Shown one piece after another: positions 36,651-46,369 of a stretch of 64,000 nucleotides of DNA. The notes beneath the pieces were generated by a model. That model saw only the letters and a list, made by a program, of their open reading frames with translations. It did not search any database and had not been told where the DNA came from. Position numbers and translations under genes: made by a program. Positions within the stretch are counted from its first letter, which is position 1, and each line of letters begins with the position of its first letter. The stretch is taken from assembly GCF_038005985.1 (NCBI RefSeq), contig NZ_JBBOUI010000001.1, positions 2,686,001-2,750,000 on the forward strand. The letters run 5' to 3'. The DNA comes from Solibacillus sp. FSL R7-0682. Lineage in GTDB: Bacteria > Bacillota > Bacilli > Bacillales_A > Planococcaceae.

Positions 36651-37325
36651 TTAAGCCATTTTTTCTTTTGCAAGCTTTAAAATTTCTTCCGCTGCCTCAT
36701 CAATTGATAGGTTTGTTGTATCTAAAAATAATGCATCCTTTGCTTGGATTAGTGGTGATGCTTCTCGCTCACTATCTAGTTTATCGCGTAAGGCAATTTC
36801 CTGTTGCAGTAATTCAATCGTTGACGGAATACCACGACGCTCATTGTCGATAAAACGGCGACGTGCACGCTCCTCGACAGTTGCTGACATAAAAATTTTC
36901 AACTCAGCATCTTTTAATACATGTGTTGCAATATCACGTCCGTCCATCACAACACCACCATTAGCAGCAAGTTGTTGTTGCATCGCGACTAAAATTTCAC
37001 GAATATTTGCATGAGCTGCCACTTGTGAAACATTTGCTGTCACTTCATTGGAACGGATAGCTTGAGATACATCTTCACCATCTAAAAATACTAATTGGCC
37101 TTGCTCAGATGGCTCTAAAGCGATTGTTGTATCATGTAGCATTGCTTCGATCGCCACTGCGTCATGTAATTGTATGTTTTGTTTCATAGATTTATACGTT
37201 ACTGCACGGTACATAGCACCTGTATCAATATAAGTAAATTGCAATGCCTCCGCTACAATTTTAGCAATTGTACTTTTCCCAGCTCCTGCTGGGCCATCAA
37301 TTGCAATTTGAATTTTTTTTGCCAT
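36651..37325 (-). CDS. cmk: Cytidylate kinase
   Basis: Phosphorylates CMP and dCMP with ATP. P-loop GPAGAGKST near residue 10, DTGAMYRAVTY, MDGRDIATHVL, and SATVEERARRRF. 224 aa, normal. The gene is followed by the S1-repeat gene, a common pairing. The small ypfB gene of B. subtilis between cmk and ypfA is not found. Confidence 0.96.
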   Translation of the reverse strand: MAKKIQIAIDGPAGAGKSTIAKIVAEALQFTYIDTGAMYRAVTYKSMKQNIQLHDAVAIEAMLHDTTIALEPSEQGQLVFLDGEDVSQAIRSNEVTANVSQVAAHANIREILVAMQQQLAANGGVVMDGRDIATHVLKDAELKIFMSATVEERARRRFIDNERRGIPSTIELLQQEIALRDKLDSEREASPLIQAKDALFLDTTNLSIDEAAEEILKLAKEKMA

Positions 37326-37431
37326 AAAATATCCCTACTTTCAGTTGATATTGTATCATATCCTAAAATAGATATCGCTTTAATCAGCACTTTTTCAAGT
37401 AAAAAACGATGAATTATTTTAAACGAAAAAA

Positions 37432-37462
37432 GAGATCTAAAAAGTATTCACCCTTAGATCTC
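37432..37462 (-). terminator. Intrinsic terminator after ypfA
   Basis: Perfect 9-bp stem GAGATCTAA/TTAGATCTC, 13-nt loop, TTTTTT on the minus strand. Confidence 0.85.
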
Positions 37463-37473
37463 CCTCATTTCCA

Positions 37474-38127
37474 TTAAATTTCATTTAACTCTTTTTTTCG
37501 AATCATTAATTGTCGCTCGAAGCAAAAGCGAACGATATGTTGTTGATCAATGTCATCTGTATTCGTAAATTGAATGGATGCAATGTTAACATCATCCCTT
37601 TCAAAAATACGCACGACATTTGCTTCTGTTTCAACATAACGCATATCACCATTAGCAAATGGAAGAACAATAACAAGCTTTACAATTTCTCCTTCAGTAA
37701 ATCCAACTGGTGATTTTAAATGAATGGCTATACCACCAGCACTAATATCTTCTGCAACCAATTGATAGTAACGATTATTATGCTCGATTGCAACATCAAC
37801 AGGTGTTTCTACGCGAACATATTCTCTTCGTTGGATTTTTATAAATTCATCCTCTGGAGGACATGACAACAAAATCATCTGAATATCGCCACCTCTACGG
37901 CCTAGAACTTCCGTATTAAAGCAAAAATTCTCTCGTTTATCTGTTGTAAATGTTACTCGAAATTGTGCTCCATCTACTAAAAATGCCGTTTTATTCGTCA
38001 TAACATTGATTGGATAATCAATAAAAATTATATTATTTTGTCGCTCCACAATTCTACAACGAAACTTTTCGATGCGATCCGTATAAGTTGGTTCTAAAGT
38101 TAAAAGCGTACCAATTTTAAGTTCCAT
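37474..38127 (-). CDS. ypfA: PilZ-domain c-di-GMP receptor (YpfA/DgrA-like)
   Basis: 217 residues: N-terminal YcgR-like domain, then a C-terminal PilZ domain with the c-di-GMP motifs RREYVR (RxxxR) near residue 105 and DISAGGI (D/NxSxxG) near 135, both complete. In B. subtilis the orthologue YpfA slows flagellar motility when c-di-GMP is high. The same role is inferred. A clear AGGGAG start is present. Next to ypeB as in B. subtilis. Confidence 0.9.
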   Translation of the reverse strand: MELKIGTLLTLEPTYTDRIEKFRCRIVERQNNIIFIDYPINVMTNKTAFLVDGAQFRVTFTTDKRENFCFNTEVLGRRGGDIQMILLSCPPEDEFIKIQRREYVRVETPVDVAIEHNNRYYQLVAEDISAGGIAIHLKSPVGFTEGEIVKLVIVLPFANGDMRYVETEANVVRIFERDDVNIASIQFTNTDDIDQQHIVRFCFERQLMIRKKELNEI

Positions 38128-38220
38128 TTGCTTCTCCCTGTGCTATAAAAGATTGATAATACCATTATCTCACGGGATAGAAAAATTAGCTATATGTTAC
38201 TATGGAAAAATTGGTAATTG

Positions 38221-39504
38221 TTAATGTAATTTTTCTGTTTTTATTACTTCATGTGTTTCTACATCGATGACGATACGGAATGTATCCTGCAACTTATTGT
38301 CTAATCGTACAATCGTTTCATAGCATTTACGTAGCTGTAGAGATTGGTTCGCTGTATATATTTTTTTCACTTCTTCTACTGTCGCATTTTCCGCAAAAAA
38401 CGTATCCCAATCAATTGGAATTTCACCCTGCTGTGGAATTACCTCTTCTTGTATATACTCCATTGCGTTTACACCAAGTACTTCCCCATTATCCTTCGCT
38501 ACTTTCACTTGAATACTATCCGGATAGACAAGCGCTTGATCGTCACCATGAACACGTGTAAACACATAGTGCCATGCTTCATGATTTTCACGAGATTCAG
38601 TAAGCACTACATCCGTATACCCTACTTTTTTCATAAATTGTTGGGCAGCATTTGCAATGTTTTCATGAGACTGCGGATTTTTTAACACTGGTCGCTCTAA
38701 TAAGAATGATAGTAAATGGCCACCTTTTTCAGTAATATCTGCATAGCCTATCCTTGAGCCTCTAATAAATTGAATATGATAAAACGGATAGGGTGCATCG
38801 TCACTGCTTTTCGTAACCGTTACGACCGCATCATTAATTTCAGGGAAGAAGGTCTTTAATTTTTCAATCGCTTGCTTTTTCGTTATTTTTTCATCTTTTA
38901 AATGCTGTAAATCTCGTTTCTTTTCATAATCTGATTCACTAGCCGTTAACGGGAAATCCGTTTCATTATATGACTTCAATTGTTTCGATGCTTGAAGAAA
39001 TGGTGAATCTTTTAAGTCTGTTGTACTATTATTTGTCCATTTAGAAAAATCACCATCGTTCTCATAAAATTGAATTGTGGCAACTTTCCATTCTTCCGCA
39101 AAGGATTGTAAGTTGGTTGAGACAGTTGTCATTTTACTTTTCCAGTTTTCTATATCACCGGTAGTAGCGGCTTGCTTTGCACTATCTCCTACTTTACCTA
39201 AATAGCGTAACCACTCATTTTGAACTTCTTGATGTAATGGTAAATTTGCTACTGATTTTCTTAATTCGCTACTCATTCGCCAAATTGAGTCTAATTCTGT
39301 TTTTAACGCCCGTTCATCTTGGAATAATAATGATTGAGAAATTGTTTGATGCAGTAAAGATAGTTTTTCAGTAGCTGTTGATAAATCTCTCGATTGAGTC
39401 GCATATACCGCGCGCTCTAATTGCTTATTTTTATCATAAAAATCATAGGCAACAAAGGCTAAAATCACAACTAATAAACCTAATAAATACGATAAATTTT
39501 TCAT
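38221..39504 (-). CDS. ypeB: Spore germination protein YpeB
   Basis: 427 residues: N-terminal transmembrane anchor (LLGLLVVILAFVAYDFY), a long helical region, and a C-terminal part with PepSY-type repeats (KITKKQAIEKLKTFFPEI, QFMKKVGYTDVVL). Needed for assembly and stability of the cortex hydrolase SleB in spores, and encoded in the same operon 12 nt downstream of it. GAAGGTGG precedes the ATG. Confidence 0.95.
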   Translation of the reverse strand: MKNLSYLLGLLVVILAFVAYDFYDKNKQLERAVYATQSRDLSTATEKLSLLHQTISQSLLFQDERALKTELDSIWRMSSELRKSVANLPLHQEVQNEWLRYLGKVGDSAKQAATTGDIENWKSKMTTVSTNLQSFAEEWKVATIQFYENDGDFSKWTNNSTTDLKDSPFLQASKQLKSYNETDFPLTASESDYEKKRDLQHLKDEKITKKQAIEKLKTFFPEINDAVVTVTKSSDDAPYPFYHIQFIRGSRIGYADITEKGGHLLSFLLERPVLKNPQSHENIANAAQQFMKKVGYTDVVLTESRENHEAWHYVFTRVHGDDQALVYPDSIQVKVAKDNGEVLGVNAMEYIQEEVIPQQGEIPIDWDTFFAENATVEEVKKIYTANQSLQLRKCYETIVRLDNKLQDTFRIVIDVETHEVIKTEKLH

Positions 39505-39516
39505 TAAACCACCTTC

Positions 39517-40308
39517 TTACAAGCAAAAAATATGCTCGCCAATTTGTTTGATTTGTGGTCTTGACCAAATCCATTTACTTGTTGCTGTTACTGGATTAAA
39601 GTAATAGAGTGCATTTTCAGAAGGATCCCATCCGTTAATTGCATCTAAAACAGCTTGTTTTGCACGTTCATTTGGTTTCAACCAAATTTGACCATCTGCT
39701 ACTGCAGTGAATGCAAGTGGTTGGAATATGATTTCTGAAATACTATCAGGAAATTCTGGGGATTCTAATCGATTCAAAATTACCGCTGCTACAGCGACTT
39801 GTCCTTCATATGGCTCACCACGCGCTTCCCCATAAACTGCATTAGCCATTAACTGTAAATCCTGCTCCGTATAGTTTGGTGGAAGTTGTATTGAAGTCGT
39901 TGAATTAGAACCAGTTCCACCTCCACCTCCACCGCCTCCTTTTTTCACTTGCTGCTCAAGCGGCATTCCACCATAGTACGTAAATCGGTTGCCAGACTCA
40001 ATTTGCTTGTGCACATATGCTTTATCAAAATCGGAATTATTAACGAGTTTCTGCTTTGTAGTTTTTCCTGCAATTCCGTCAACTGGTAGACCGTATTGCT
40101 CTTGAAAATTGCGTAATGCCCAATAGGTACCATAGCCAAATTTTCCATCAATTGTCCCATGATAAAAGCCTAAGTATTGTAATCGTGCCTGTAATTCAAT
40201 AACATCATCACCAAATGCACCACGTTGCACTTCTTGATTCGAAAATGCTGATGCGTTTATTGAAAAACTTAATGACAGTATTAAAACGGAAAGCACTATT
40301 TTTTTCAA
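39517..40308 (-). CDS. sleB: Spore cortex-lytic enzyme SleB
   Basis: Germination-specific lytic transglycosylase acting on spore cortex peptidoglycan. Seen: signal peptide (IVLSVLILSLSFSINASA), N-terminal peptidoglycan-binding domain (GDDVIELQARLQYLGFY), a linker with eight consecutive glycines, then the catalytic Hydrolase_2 domain with AVYGEARGEPYEGQVAV (Glu). AAGGAG lies inside the open frame from 40338, so the TTG at 40308 is the start and gives a classic signal peptide. A sigma-G-like promoter lies upstream. Confidence 0.93.
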   Translation of the reverse strand: MKKIVLSVLILSLSFSINASAFSNQEVQRGAFGDDVIELQARLQYLGFYHGTIDGKFGYGTYWALRNFQEQYGLPVDGIAGKTTKQKLVNNSDFDKAYVHKQIESGNRFTYYGGMPLEQQVKKGGGGGGGGTGSNSTTSIQLPPNYTEQDLQLMANAVYGEARGEPYEGQVAVAAVILNRLESPEFPDSISEIIFQPLAFTAVADGQIWLKPNERAKQAVLDAINGWDPSENALYYFNPVTATSKWIWSRPQIKQIGEHIFCL

Positions 40309-40332
40309 AGTTTTTTCACTCCTTTTTTTCAG

Positions 40333-40362
40333 TAGCATGTAAAAAATAGAGATTTTTATACA
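40333..40362 (-). promoter_or_regulatory. Sigma-G-like promoter for sleB-ypeB
   Basis: Minus strand TGTATA, 17-nt spacer, CATGCTA (fits CATnnTA), just upstream of sleB. Forespore sigma-G control is known for sleB in B. subtilis. Confidence 0.65.
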
Positions 40363-40366
40363 TAAG

Positions 40367-40405
40367 AAAAGCTATTTAGATGAAATAAATATCTAAATAG
40401 CTTTT
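40367..40405 (-). terminator. Intrinsic terminator after prsW
   Basis: 14-nt arms AAAGCTATTTAGAT/ATCTAAATAGCTTT with a 9-nt loop and flanking A/T tracts. Confidence 0.88.
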
Positions 40406-40415
40406 TATCAATTAT

Positions 40416-41087
40416 TTAATTTTGTTGACGAGATAAATGTTCTACTAAATGTTCATGTGCTAACTTCACTTTTCTTAGCGCAAACCACCATAAGAAAAAC
40501 ATAAACGGTAACATGACATACAAAAAATATTCTTCCAGCATTAAAATTGAATTATACATAAAATGTAAGCCCATTGGCGCAAAAAGGGCTAATGCAATAT
40601 ATTTTTTTTGAATACTCTCTGTAGAAAATTTACCTTTTCCATAATAAAAGCCCATTACAACACCAAATAAAGCATGACTTGAAACAGGTAATAAAGCACG
40701 CATAAATGCTTGATCAATTCCAAATGACAATAAATAAATGACATTTTCAACTGTCGCAAAGCCTAACGAAACTGCTGCTCCATACAAAACGCCATCATAT
40801 GGATCATCAAATTCTACATGATTTAAAATAATCGCCAATATAATTAGCCACTTTACAAATTCCTCTAGTATGCTTGTAAAGGTAACATTTATTAAAAATG
40901 GATTCGTAAAGGTTTGCTCTTCTTCTAAAATAAATTGGATGAATAACACCGGAAATGTAACAATGCCACCATAAAGAAAGGAATGTAACAATGTTCTTCT
41001 AGGCTCTGTATCCATTTGATTGCGTAAATAAAAATAGCTTAAAAGGGCTAAACCCGGCGCAATGGCTGCTGATAATAGTATGAACAT
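40416..41087 (-). CDS. prsW: PrsW-type intramembrane protease
   Basis: 223-residue polytopic protease that in B. subtilis makes the site-1 cut of anti-sigma factor RsiW. Family motifs are present: EE (Glu75/Glu76) in ILEEFVKW, FATVENVIY, and HALFGVVMGF with a candidate metal-binding His. About seven membrane spans. AAAGGAG precedes the ATG. The target anti-sigma factor is not in the window. Confidence 0.93.
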   Translation of the reverse strand: MFILLSAAIAPGLALLSYFYLRNQMDTEPRRTLLHSFLYGGIVTFPVLFIQFILEEEQTFTNPFLINVTFTSILEEFVKWLIILAIILNHVEFDDPYDGVLYGAAVSLGFATVENVIYLLSFGIDQAFMRALLPVSSHALFGVVMGFYYGKGKFSTESIQKKYIALALFAPMGLHFMYNSILMLEEYFLYVMLPFMFFLWWFALRKVKLAHEHLVEHLSRQQN

Positions 41088-41213
41088 AGTGCCGGCTCCT
41101 TTCGTTTATAACGTACTATAAGTATAACACTTTTTAGTGCATTACAGTGATGCGCATATTACTATTTAACATTTCCAATTATGTAAAAATGAGGGCATAG
41201 ATTAAAAAATAAA

Positions 41214-41242
41214 AACGCTCGACGTATTATATGCCGAGCGTT
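41214..41242 (-). terminator. Intrinsic terminator after ansA
   Basis: Stem AACGCTCG/CGAGCGTT with a 13-nt loop and TTTTTATTTTTT on the minus strand. Confidence 0.88.
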
Positions 41243-41257
41243 CAAGATTTAAATTTA

Positions 41258-42223
41258 TTAATGCATAAAGGAATCAAAGTCTGTGTTTGCATTTGCAAGC
41301 ATTAACAATAATTTTAATCGCGCCTTTTTCGGTTCAAAGTCGCCACCCATAATAACGCCCTGATCTTTTAAGTTATTCGCACTACTATAATAATCATAAG
41401 TTGGGAATACCCGTCCCTCTTCAGTAGAAGTAGTTAAAACGACCTTCGTCCCATTCTGGCATAGCTTTTCAATTGTGTTTGTCATCCTTGGTGTTATTTG
41501 ACCACGTCCAGCACCAACTAGAATAAGACCTTCAATTTTTGCATCATATAATGCATCCAAAATAATTGAACTTGCACCTAAATAAGCAAGTACAATTTCA
41601 ACGTTAGGATAAGTTTCTTGAATTTCATATACTTCTTTATTGGTTGGCTTTTGATAAATGACAACCTCATCATTATCTATAAAGCCCAACATTCCATATC
41701 CAATTGCGCCAAACCCATTAATGCTTGAAGAATGGACCTTTTTTACATATTTTGAGTGAATAATTTTCTCATTGAATACAACACATGTTCCGATATTTTT
41801 GGCTTGATCACTAGAAGCAACCAATAACGAATTACGTAAATTCGAATACACATCTGTTCCTATATCTTCAGGTGATTTTTGTGAACCCGTTATAATAATT
41901 GGTCGTTCATCATTTACAGTTAGCTCTAAAAAGTAAGCCGTTTCTTCTAAACTATCTGTGCCATGTGTAACAACGACACCACTTACAGAAGGATCTTCGA
42001 ATACTCGATGAATTGTTCGATTTAAGAGATTTAAATTTTCAAATGTCATATGCATCGAAGGGATTTGATATAGATCAATTAATTCAATATTCATCTCATT
42101 TTCAAGTTGGCACATCGACAAAATCGCATTCCCATCAAGCTTACCCGATTCTAATTTGTTTTTATCGTTTCGCTTACTAGCGATTGTACCCCCAGTCGTA
42201 ATTAAAGCCACTTTTTTCTTCAA
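41258..42223 (-). CDS. ansA: L-asparaginase
   Basis: Hydrolyses asparagine to aspartate and ammonia. Two active-site threonine motifs: TTGGTIASK at the N-terminus and VVTHGTDSLEETAYFL near residue 85. Soluble, no signal peptide, hence a cytosolic type. The GTG at 42232 is part of the ribosome site AGAGGTG. The TTG at 42223 six nt after it is the likely start (321 aa). Lies 12 nt after ypdA, co-transcribed. Confidence 0.92.
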   Translation of the reverse strand: MKKKVALITTGGTIASKRNDKNKLESGKLDGNAILSMCQLENEMNIELIDLYQIPSMHMTFENLNLLNRTIHRVFEDPSVSGVVVTHGTDSLEETAYFLELTVNDERPIIITGSQKSPEDIGTDVYSNLRNSLLVASSDQAKNIGTCVVFNEKIIHSKYVKKVHSSSINGFGAIGYGMLGFIDNDEVVIYQKPTNKEVYEIQETYPNVEIVLAYLGASSIILDALYDAKIEGLILVGAGRGQITPRMTNTIEKLCQNGTKVVLTTSTEEGRVFPTYDYYSSANNLKDQGVIMGGDFEPKKARLKLLLMLANANTDFDSFMH

Positions 42224-42235
42224 AACATTCACCTC

Positions 42236-43201
42236 TTATTTAATGTCAATAGCAATTTTATTTGCAATTAAGCCTCCGTGGAAACGGCCATTTTCTATAA
42301 AAATCTCGTTTGCATTATTACCTGCTGCCAGTACCCCGGCAATAAATAAGTTTTCAACATTTGTTTCCATTGTTTCAACATGATAAAACGGACGCCCAGT
42401 CTCATCATCCATTTCAACCCCCATTGCACGAATAAAACTGTGATCTGGGTGATAGCCGGTCATCGCAAATACAACTTCATTATCAATTTTTTGTTTGACT
42501 CCATCGATTGTCACAACGACCTCCTGCTCACGGATTTCATTGACACTCGCATTAAAATGCATCGTAATTTCACCATCTCGAACTAACCCTAAAAACTCTG
42601 GTAACACCCACGGCTTAATGCTCGGTGAATAATCGGCACCACGGTAAATAACGGTTACATGTGCGCCAGCTTTATTTAGCTCTAACGCCGCATCAATTGC
42701 TGAATTTTTCCCACCAATAACTAATACATCCATATCAAAAAATGGATGTGCCTCTTTAAAGTAGTGGTGAACCTTTGGTAAATCTTCACCTGGTATATTT
42801 AAATAATTCGGATGATCGTAGTAGCCTGTTGCAATCACTACATAAGGTGTTTCATACGTTTCTTTATCAGTTTGTACGACGAAGGTATGTTGATTTTTTT
42901 CAACACTTTTTACCATTTCGAAACGATTCACCTTAATTTTTTTCGCCTTTACAACTTCTCGATAATAAACAAGCGCTTGGTTTCGCTTTGGTTTGCGTTC
43001 TTCAATTATAAATGGTACATCCCCAATCGCTAACTTTTCACTCGTACTAAAAAAGGTTTGGTGTGTTGGATAATTATAAATTGCATTAACAACATTTCCT
43101 TTTTCTATTACAACTGGTGATAAACCAATATTTTGTAGTTCAATCGCTGCTGATAACCCACATGGGCCACCTCCAACAATGATTGCGTCTACTTTTTGCA
43201 T
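42236..43201 (-). CDS. ypdA: Bacillithiol disulfide reductase YpdA (Bdr)
   Basis: FAD- and NADPH-dependent reductase that regenerates bacillithiol from its disulfide. FAD loop GGGPCGLSAA with Cys14, the residue shown to be essential in other YpdA proteins, a NADPH loop VIGGKNSAIDAALE near residue 155, and FAD-contact IAGVLAAG near the C-terminus. 321 aa, normal. AAGGAG precedes the ATG. With bshA in the same window it supports a functional bacillithiol system. Confidence 0.94.
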   Translation of the reverse strand: MQKVDAIIVGGGPCGLSAAIELQNIGLSPVVIEKGNVVNAIYNYPTHQTFFSTSEKLAIGDVPFIIEERKPKRNQALVYYREVVKAKKIKVNRFEMVKSVEKNQHTFVVQTDKETYETPYVVIATGYYDHPNYLNIPGEDLPKVHHYFKEAHPFFDMDVLVIGGKNSAIDAALELNKAGAHVTVIYRGADYSPSIKPWVLPEFLGLVRDGEITMHFNASVNEIREQEVVVTIDGVKQKIDNEVVFAMTGYHPDHSFIRAMGVEMDDETGRPFYHVETMETNVENLFIAGVLAAGNNANEIFIENGRFHGGLIANKIAIDIK

Positions 43202-43333
43202 AGTAACATCTCCTTAATACTTCCACACTTTCATTGCAGTACCTTTAATTGCCCGTACTACACGGTTCAACTAACAATCAGAAAAACGCAGATTGAGTTT
43301 CACTTTATTATACTGCTATTTTATTTTTGTAGT

Positions 43334-44083
43334 TTAATTTTGCTTGAAATTTATTTCAATTATATGGCATTCTGGCTTTGCTCCAAGTCGTATCGGGAGT
43401 AGCGTCGTCCCATATCCATTACTGACTAATTTATATAAGCCATCTACTTGGTTAAAATAACCATGTGGCTGAATTCCATATTGTCCGAGGCGAATTTGCC
43501 CACCATGTAAATGACCAGCTAAGCTTAATAGCGGCTTAAAATGACGATACACGACTGGGAACTGCTCAGGATTATGGGCAACAAAAACTGTAGATGCTTC
43601 CTTACATTGATTTAATGCCTCTTTAATATTCTGCTCACTTGGACTATATATAACACCGCTAAGCGCAAGTTTATTTTCACTTGCTAGTTCAATTGAGTCA
43701 TTTTCAATAATTGTAATTTGATGCTGCTGAAATAATTGACGTAATTTTTTTTCGCCAATTTCTTTATCATTATTCCCCCATACAAAATAAACAGGCCCTA
43801 ATTTTTTTAGCAATTGTATGTTTTCATCTATCGTTCTTTCAGAGGTACGGCGGTCTACAAAATCTCCACCAATTACGACTGCATTGATTGGTTCTGTAAT
43901 TGAGGCAATCATCTTTTCATTTATCTTTCGTGCATGCGTATCCGAAATAAAAAATAAACGGACCTTTTCTTCGATGCCTTCTGCGTGTATGACGTGTTTA
44001 CGGATATTATTTTCATTTGCTTGCTTCCACATGAACAACAGTAAAAGAATACCAGCAACAACGACGATTATAATAACCGTCAT
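43334..44083 (-). CDS. Membrane-anchored metallophosphoesterase (YpbG-like)
   Basis: 249 residues: N-terminal transmembrane segment (IIIVVVAGILLLLF), then a calcineurin-type phosphoesterase with SDTH, GGDFVDRR, WGNNDKE (usually GNHD; here Asn replaces His), VAHNPEQ and AGHLHGGQ. Substrate unknown. Orientation of the catalytic domain is uncertain. GGAGG start. Resembles B. subtilis YpbG by position. Confidence 0.88.
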   Translation of the reverse strand: MTVIIIVVVAGILLLLFMWKQANENNIRKHVIHAEGIEEKVRLFFISDTHARKINEKMIASITEPINAVVIGGDFVDRRTSERTIDENIQLLKKLGPVYFVWGNNDKEIGEKKLRQLFQQHQITIIENDSIELASENKLALSGVIYSPSEQNIKEALNQCKEASTVFVAHNPEQFPVVYRHFKPLLSLAGHLHGGQIRLGQYGIQPHGYFNQVDGLYKLVSNGYGTTLLPIRLGAKPECHIIEINFKQN

Positions 44084-44163
44084 ATATTTTCCTCCAATTC
44101 AAAAGAAAAAGACGAGATCCAAAAACGGTTCGTCTTTTTCATATTCGGTGTACAAAGGGCAAG

Positions 44164-44844
44164 CTACGGAAGAATAACTAATACTTGACCTGCCGAAATG
44201 CTATCTGATGATAAATTGTTCGCAGCTTTAATTTTCTCAATATTAGCAGGACTTCCGTTACCATAATATTTTAAAGCAATACGATATAAATTGTCTGTTG
44301 ATTGTACAGTATGTGTTTTTTGCTTAGCTTGTGCCTCAGCTTTTTTCTTTTCCTCTTGCTCTTTCGCCTTTTGAGCAGCTATTTTTTGGGACTCTTCTAT
44401 TTCTTTCGCTTTCTTTTCATCAACTAACTTTTTTTCTTCCGCTTTTTTCGCTTCTTCTGCTGCTAAACGTTCTTTTTCCTTCTCATCATTTAAAGCAGCT
44501 TCTGAATCTTTTTCTTCTTCTTTATCGTCGTCATTTTCTGTAATAGCCGTCGCCGTTTCTTTTGGGTCTTGCTTATGAATTTCAACTAATTGATCCTTTT
44601 CTTCATTCTCTACTTTTTCTGCAGTCGATGCACTTGGATCAAATATAAATGTGACATAGCCTAAAATGCCCAGTGGTATAAAAATAAAGACAACAACCAA
44701 TATGGTCATGATTGGGTTTTTTTGTTTTTTTTCATTTTGTTTACGATGCCGGCTAACTCGAGACGTTTTGGAAACTGATTCATTATGTAATTCAATCTCT
44801 TGACGATGCTTTTCTACCTTCTCGCGGTAATTTTCTTTTGTCAT
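44164..44844 (-). CDS. ypbE: LysM-domain membrane protein (YpbE-like)
   Basis: About 226 residues: basic N-terminal cytosolic part, one transmembrane helix (about 46-66), a long Lys/Glu/Ala-rich charged region (coiled-coil like), and a C-terminal LysM domain ([19 protein letters not shown]) for peptidoglycan binding outside the cell. GGAGG 7 nt before the ATG at 44844. The TTG at 44859 overlaps this site and is rejected. Position matches ypbE of B. subtilis. Confidence 0.88.
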   Translation of the reverse strand: MTKENYREKVEKHRQEIELHNESVSKTSRVSRHRKQNEKKQKNPIMTILVVVFIFIPLGILGYVTFIFDPSASTAEKVENEEKDQLVEIHKQDPKETATAITENDDDKEEEKDSEAALNDEKEKERLAAEEAKKAEEKKLVDEKKAKEIEESQKIAAQKAKEQEEKKKAEAQAKQKTHTVQSTDNLYRIALKYYGNGSPANIEKIKAANNLSSDSISAGQVLVILP

Positions 44845-44923
44845 GGTAGCTACCTCCAACTCCTATAACATATAAATATATTATGACGAATTTCTACAAA
44901 AAAGTAAACGGTATAACACCAGT

Positions 44924-46369
44924 TTACAAGTTTCGTAGTAGGATTTGGTGCAATCTTTGTTGCCAATTTGTCATTTCATTTTTCAGGCTATTCTCTTGGC
45001 GTTCATGGATTAGCTTTGAAAGCTCCACACCACAGTCGGAACAGCAATTTTCTTGTTCAGTTAAAAGTTTTTGACCAAAATATGCAACTAACTGTTTACG
45101 CATACAATTTGACGTTTCTATTAATCTTTGCATTTCTAACACTTCTTCGTACTTTTTCATTTGTAAGTTTTGCATGCGTTGCTTCACACTTTCTACTGAT
45201 TCTTTTTCCAACCAATAATTCAATACACGAAATGCAACTTCAGATATTTCTCCGTTTCTTAGCATAGCACTTGGTTGTTCACCTCGGATAACATATTCCA
45301 TATAACGAGTTATTTGCGACTCCTTTGGTAAATCCTCCGTCACGATAAACTTGGCGTACTGTTCATCTCCTTCGCAATACAATAAAATTGCTACCGCAGA
45401 TTTTCCATCACGCCCTGCACGCCCAATTTCTTGCATATAATTAGAAATGGTAGAAGGCATCATTTCATGAATAACCTGTCGAACATCATCTTTATGTACC
45501 CCCATGCCAAATGCATTCGTCGCGACGATCCATTCCAATTTTCCCGATAAAAATTGTTGCTGAATAAATTGACGATCTTGCATATCTTTACCTGCGTGAT
45601 AAGCTGCTACCGCAATATTTTGTTGCATTAGAAGTAAACTGATTGTTTCCGCTTTCGAACGTGATTGGGTATAAATTATGCCAGGACCTGCTGAGTGTTT
45701 AACATGCTCTACAATCCACATTAATTTCTCTTCCTTTTGGGTAAAATGCTTTTTGACTAAATGAATATTTGGTCGGTTCACCGAATGAATATAGGTGAAA
45801 TATTCTTTCATCTGTAAATACACGGTAATATCCTTTAGTACATCGTCAGTTGCTGTGGCAGATAACGCCAAAATTGGTGGACGATTTTTTTTAGAAATAG
45901 CCTCCCCAATACGTAAATAATCAGGACGAAAATCAAAGCCCCACTGTGAAATACAGTGCGCTTCATCCGCCACAATTAATGAGAGTTCCATAGTTGATAG
46001 CCTCTCCTTCACTTGTGGTTGAATAAGCATTTCAGGTGAAATAAAAATAAAACGATATTCGTGAAGAAAGTGAAGCGCATAGTTTTTTTGTTGCGTAGAT
46101 AAAAAGGAATTAAGTGCTACTACTCGCTTTTCACCCATTTGTTTTAATTGATCTACTTGATCTTGCATTAACGATAATAGCGGGGAAACGATTAAAACTG
46201 GCTTATTAAATACATAACCCGGCAATTGGTAGCAAAGTGATTTCCCCATTCCAGTAGGTAATATTGCCACAACGTCTTGTCCAGCGATTAATTTTTCGAT
46301 AATCTCTTTTTGGCCTGGTCGAAAGGTTTCATAACCAAAATAATGTTGTAGCATTTGCTCTAATTGCAT
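44924..46369 (-). CDS. recQ: ATP-dependent DNA helicase RecQ
   Basis: 3'-5' DNA helicase of recombination and repair. Walker A GMGKS (Lys43), DEAHC (about 135-139), SATATDDV, and QEIGRAGRDGKSA. The C-terminal zinc cysteines are seen in SNCMRK and NCCSDCG. At 481 aa it is the short Firmicute form without HRDC domain. AAAGGAG precedes the ATG, which overlaps the ypbB stop by one base. Confidence 0.94.
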   Translation of the reverse strand: MQLEQMLQHYFGYETFRPGQKEIIEKLIAGQDVVAILPTGMGKSLCYQLPGYVFNKPVLIVSPLLSLMQDQVDQLKQMGEKRVVALNSFLSTQQKNYALHFLHEYRFIFISPEMLIQPQVKERLSTMELSLIVADEAHCISQWGFDFRPDYLRIGEAISKKNRPPILALSATATDDVLKDITVYLQMKEYFTYIHSVNRPNIHLVKKHFTQKEEKLMWIVEHVKHSAGPGIIYTQSRSKAETISLLLMQQNIAVAAYHAGKDMQDRQFIQQQFLSGKLEWIVATNAFGMGVHKDDVRQVIHEMMPSTISNYMQEIGRAGRDGKSAVAILLYCEGDEQYAKFIVTEDLPKESQITRYMEYVIRGEQPSAMLRNGEISEVAFRVLNYWLEKESVESVKQRMQNLQMKKYEEVLEMQRLIETSNCMRKQLVAYFGQKLLTEQENCCSDCGVELSKLIHERQENSLKNEMTNWQQRLHQILLRNL

